DNA of 7,146 nt from Lientehia hominis (GTDB taxonomy: Bacteria > Bacillota > Clostridia > Lachnospirales > Lachnospiraceae), in the NCBI RefSeq assembly GCF_021044755.1, contig NZ_JAJNOR010000013.1, positions 1 to 7,146 on the forward strand, written 5' to 3'. Position numbers and translations under genes: made by a program. The stretch's first letter is position 1. Each line of letters starts with the position of its first letter. Under the pieces are notes generated by a model. That model ran no database searches and was not told the origin of the DNA. It worked only from the letters and a program-made list of their open reading frames with translations. Below are positions 5,847 to 7,146 of this stretch, one piece after another.

Positions 5847-7005
5847 TTATTTTGTTCCTACGAAGCTTGTATTTGGATGCGGGACTCTGAACAGTCTCCA
5901 TGAACAGGAACTGCCGGGAAAAAAGGCCCTGATCGTAGTTACCTGTGGAAAGTCTGTGAAGGACAACGGGTATCTGGACCGGCTGGAAGAACAGCTGCGC
6001 CTGGCGGGCGTGGAATATACAGTATTTGATAAGATTTTACCGAACCCCGTAAAACGGCACGTGATGGAGGGCGCCGAGTGCGCCCGCCAGAACGGCTGTG
6101 ACTTTGTGATCGGACTGGGCGGGGGAAGCAGCATCGACGCTTCCAAGGCCATAGCGATCATGGCGGTGAACCCCGGAGACTATTGGGATTACGTAAACGG
6201 CGGGAGCGGAAAAGGGATGCCGATTCCCAACCGGCCTCTTCCCATCGTGGCGATTACGACCACTGCCGGGACCGGAACGGAGACGGACCCCTGGACGGTG
6301 AATACGAAAGAGGAGACCAACGAGAAGATTGGTTTCGGCTGTGACTGGACATTTCCGGCGCTGTCTGTGGTGGATCCTGAACTGATGCTGTCCGTGCCGA
6401 AGAAGTTTACGATCTATCAGGGATTTGACGCGCTTTTTCACAGCACGGAATGTTACCTTCATAAAGCGGCCAGCGTGGTCAGCGATATGTTCTGTATCAA
6501 GGGAATTGAGCTGATCGGAAAAAGCCTGGCCAGAGCTGTGGAGGACGGAAATGATCTGGAGGCGAGGACAGACGTGGCGCTTGCCAATACTCTCGCTGGA
6601 TTCTCTCAGTCGCTGTCCTGCTGTATTTCTGAACATTCCCTGGAACATGCCATGAGCGCATACCACCATGACCTGCCCCACGGCGCAGGACTCATTCTGA
6701 TCTGCAGGGCGTATTACACATATTTGGTGAACAGCCATTCCTGCGATGAAAAGCTGGTGAACATGGCGAAGGCTTTGGGGAAAACAGACGCTAAGGAGCC
6801 TATGGATTTTGTCCATGCTCTGGAGGAGCTCCTAAAGGCTTGTGGAGCAGATGATTTAAAGATGTCAGATTTTGGTATCCGGGAAGAGGAGTTTCGAACC
6901 CTGGCAAAAAATGCGAGAGATACGATGGGAGGCCTTTTTGAAGGCGATCCCTGTGAGATTGACGAGGATGCCTGCGTCCGGATTCTGCAGGAATCCTACC
7001 GGTAG
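5836..7005 (+). CDS. Iron-containing alcohol dehydrogenase (group III)
   Basis: A 389-residue Fe-ADH family protein, a usual length. The N-terminus FDYFVPTKLVFGCGTL (residues 3-18) is typical. The cofactor glycine motif is GLGGGSSIDASKAIA (93-107), and TTTAGTGTETDPW (141-153) is another family hallmark. Metal ligands can be assigned as D198 and H202 (FDALFHSTE), H267 and H282 (PHG), with H271 as the additional conserved histidine; by analogy with E. coli FucO these correspond to D196, H200, H263, H277 and H267. The H271-H282 spacing is one residue longer than in FucO, as in related members ending HDLPHGAG. Enzymes of this kind reduce aldehydes such as lactaldehyde, glycolaldehyde or butanal with NAD(P)H. 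In this operon it could dispose of an aldehyde made by an aldolase. An 11-nt overlap couples it to the third Ldh_2 gene. Confidence 0.93.
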   Translation: MKFDYFVPTKLVFGCGTLNSLHEQELPGKKALIVVTCGKSVKDNGYLDRLEEQLRLAGVEYTVFDKILPNPVKRHVMEGAECARQNGCDFVIGLGGGSSIDASKAIAIMAVNPGDYWDYVNGGSGKGMPIPNRPLPIVAITTTAGTGTETDPWTVNTKEETNEKIGFGCDWTFPALSVVDPELMLSVPKKFTIYQGFDALFHSTECYLHKAASVVSDMFCIKGIELIGKSLARAVEDGNDLEARTDVALANTLAGFSQSLSCCISEHSLEHAMSAYHHDLPHGAGLILICRAYYTYLVNSHSCDEKLVNMAKALGKTDAKEPMDFVHALEELLKACGADDLKMSDFGIREEEFRTLAKNARDTMGGLFEGDPCEIDEDACVRILQESYR

Positions 7006-7027
7006 CGGCGGACAGACGCCATAAAGT

Positions 7028-7032
7028 GGAGG
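7028..7032 (+). promoter_or_regulatory. Ribosome binding site of the 3'-terminal partial gene
   Basis: GGAGG lies 10 nt before ATG at 7043, supporting a genuine start for the gene cut by the window end. Confidence 0.7.
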
Positions 7033-7042
7033 ACTAAAAGTT

Positions 7043-7146
7043 ATGGACAGATGGAAACAGAAGATTGCAGACGGAGAGGTGCTGTTCGGCACCCATATCA
7101 CCAACGCGGACATGCACAACGCGGAGATCCTGGGCCACTGCGGCTA
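7043..7146 (+). CDS. Probable HpcH/HpaI family 2-oxoacid aldolase, N-terminal fragment
   Basis: Only the first 34 codons are present; the frame runs open off the window. The start MDRWKQKIADGEVLFGTHI, followed by EILGHCG at residues 28-34, fits the N-terminal strand and helix of HpcH/HpaI class II aldolases (typically a short basic helix, GE-x-x-x-G, then a helix ending with a Cys/Ala-Gly-(Phe/Tyr)-Asp turn). Known relatives include 2-keto-3-deoxy-L-rhamnonate aldolase and 2-dehydro-3-deoxyglucarate aldolase, which release pyruvate and an aldehyde. It follows the alcohol dehydrogenase by 37 nt with its own ribosome binding site. The catalytic metal-binding residues lie outside the window, so this remains a probable call. 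Confidence 0.68.
   Translation, partial: MDRWKQKIADGEVLFGTHITNADMHNAEILGHCG

Noticed and set aside
6037..6816. A 259-codon open frame on the minus strand inside the iron alcohol dehydrogenase gene
   Set aside because: It is fully antisense to a gene with clear metal and cofactor motifs, and its translation shows no family resemblance.
7006..7019. Small GGCG...CGCC hairpin just after the alcohol dehydrogenase stop codon
   Set aside because: There are only four stem pairs and no T-tract, and a gene with a good ribosome binding site follows at once, so it is not a convincing terminator.

Overview
The window is one dense block of co-directional genes, all on the + strand. It holds nine coding regions, the first and last cut by the window edges. 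Gaps between genes are 11 to 41 nt, one pair overlaps by 11 nt, and I see no internal terminator or promoter. Strong AGGAGG-type ribosome binding sites, roughly half GC by eye, and the gene content suggest an anaerobic Firmicute, for example a gut Lachnospiraceae/Clostridia member. That is an inference from style, not an identification.

Layout, left to right: the C-terminal third of a TRAP-transporter large permease (DctM type); an RraA/HMG-aldolase family protein with the complete G-x20-R-D-x2-E metal/substrate motif; a D-2-hydroxyacid (glycerate/hydroxypyruvate type) dehydrogenase; a YhcH/YjgK/YiaL cupin-like protein with a GTG start; three consecutive, clearly divergent members of the Ldh_2 (malate/L-lactate/2,3-diketogulonate) dehydrogenase family, the first resembling E. 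coli YiaK/DlgD; an iron-containing alcohol dehydrogenase; and the first 34 codons of a probable HpcH/HpaI-type 2-oxoacid aldolase.

Together they look like a catabolic operon for a sugar acid or similar hydroxy/oxo-acid. The TRAP system would import the carboxylate. The YiaL-like protein may handle anomers or isomers. Several dehydrogenases of different stereochemistry would interconvert hydroxy and oxo groups. One or both aldolases would then cleave a 2-oxo-acid to pyruvate plus an aldehyde, which the iron alcohol dehydrogenase could reduce. The pairing of TRAP permease, YiaL and YiaK homologues recalls the E. coli yiaKLMNO locus (2,3-diketo-L-gulonate use), but the remaining genes differ, so the real substrate is open. 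The most notable feature is the density of oxidoreductases (five in about 6 kb), especially three tandem Ldh_2 paralogues with different active-site details. No kinase, dehydratase or regulator is visible in the window.
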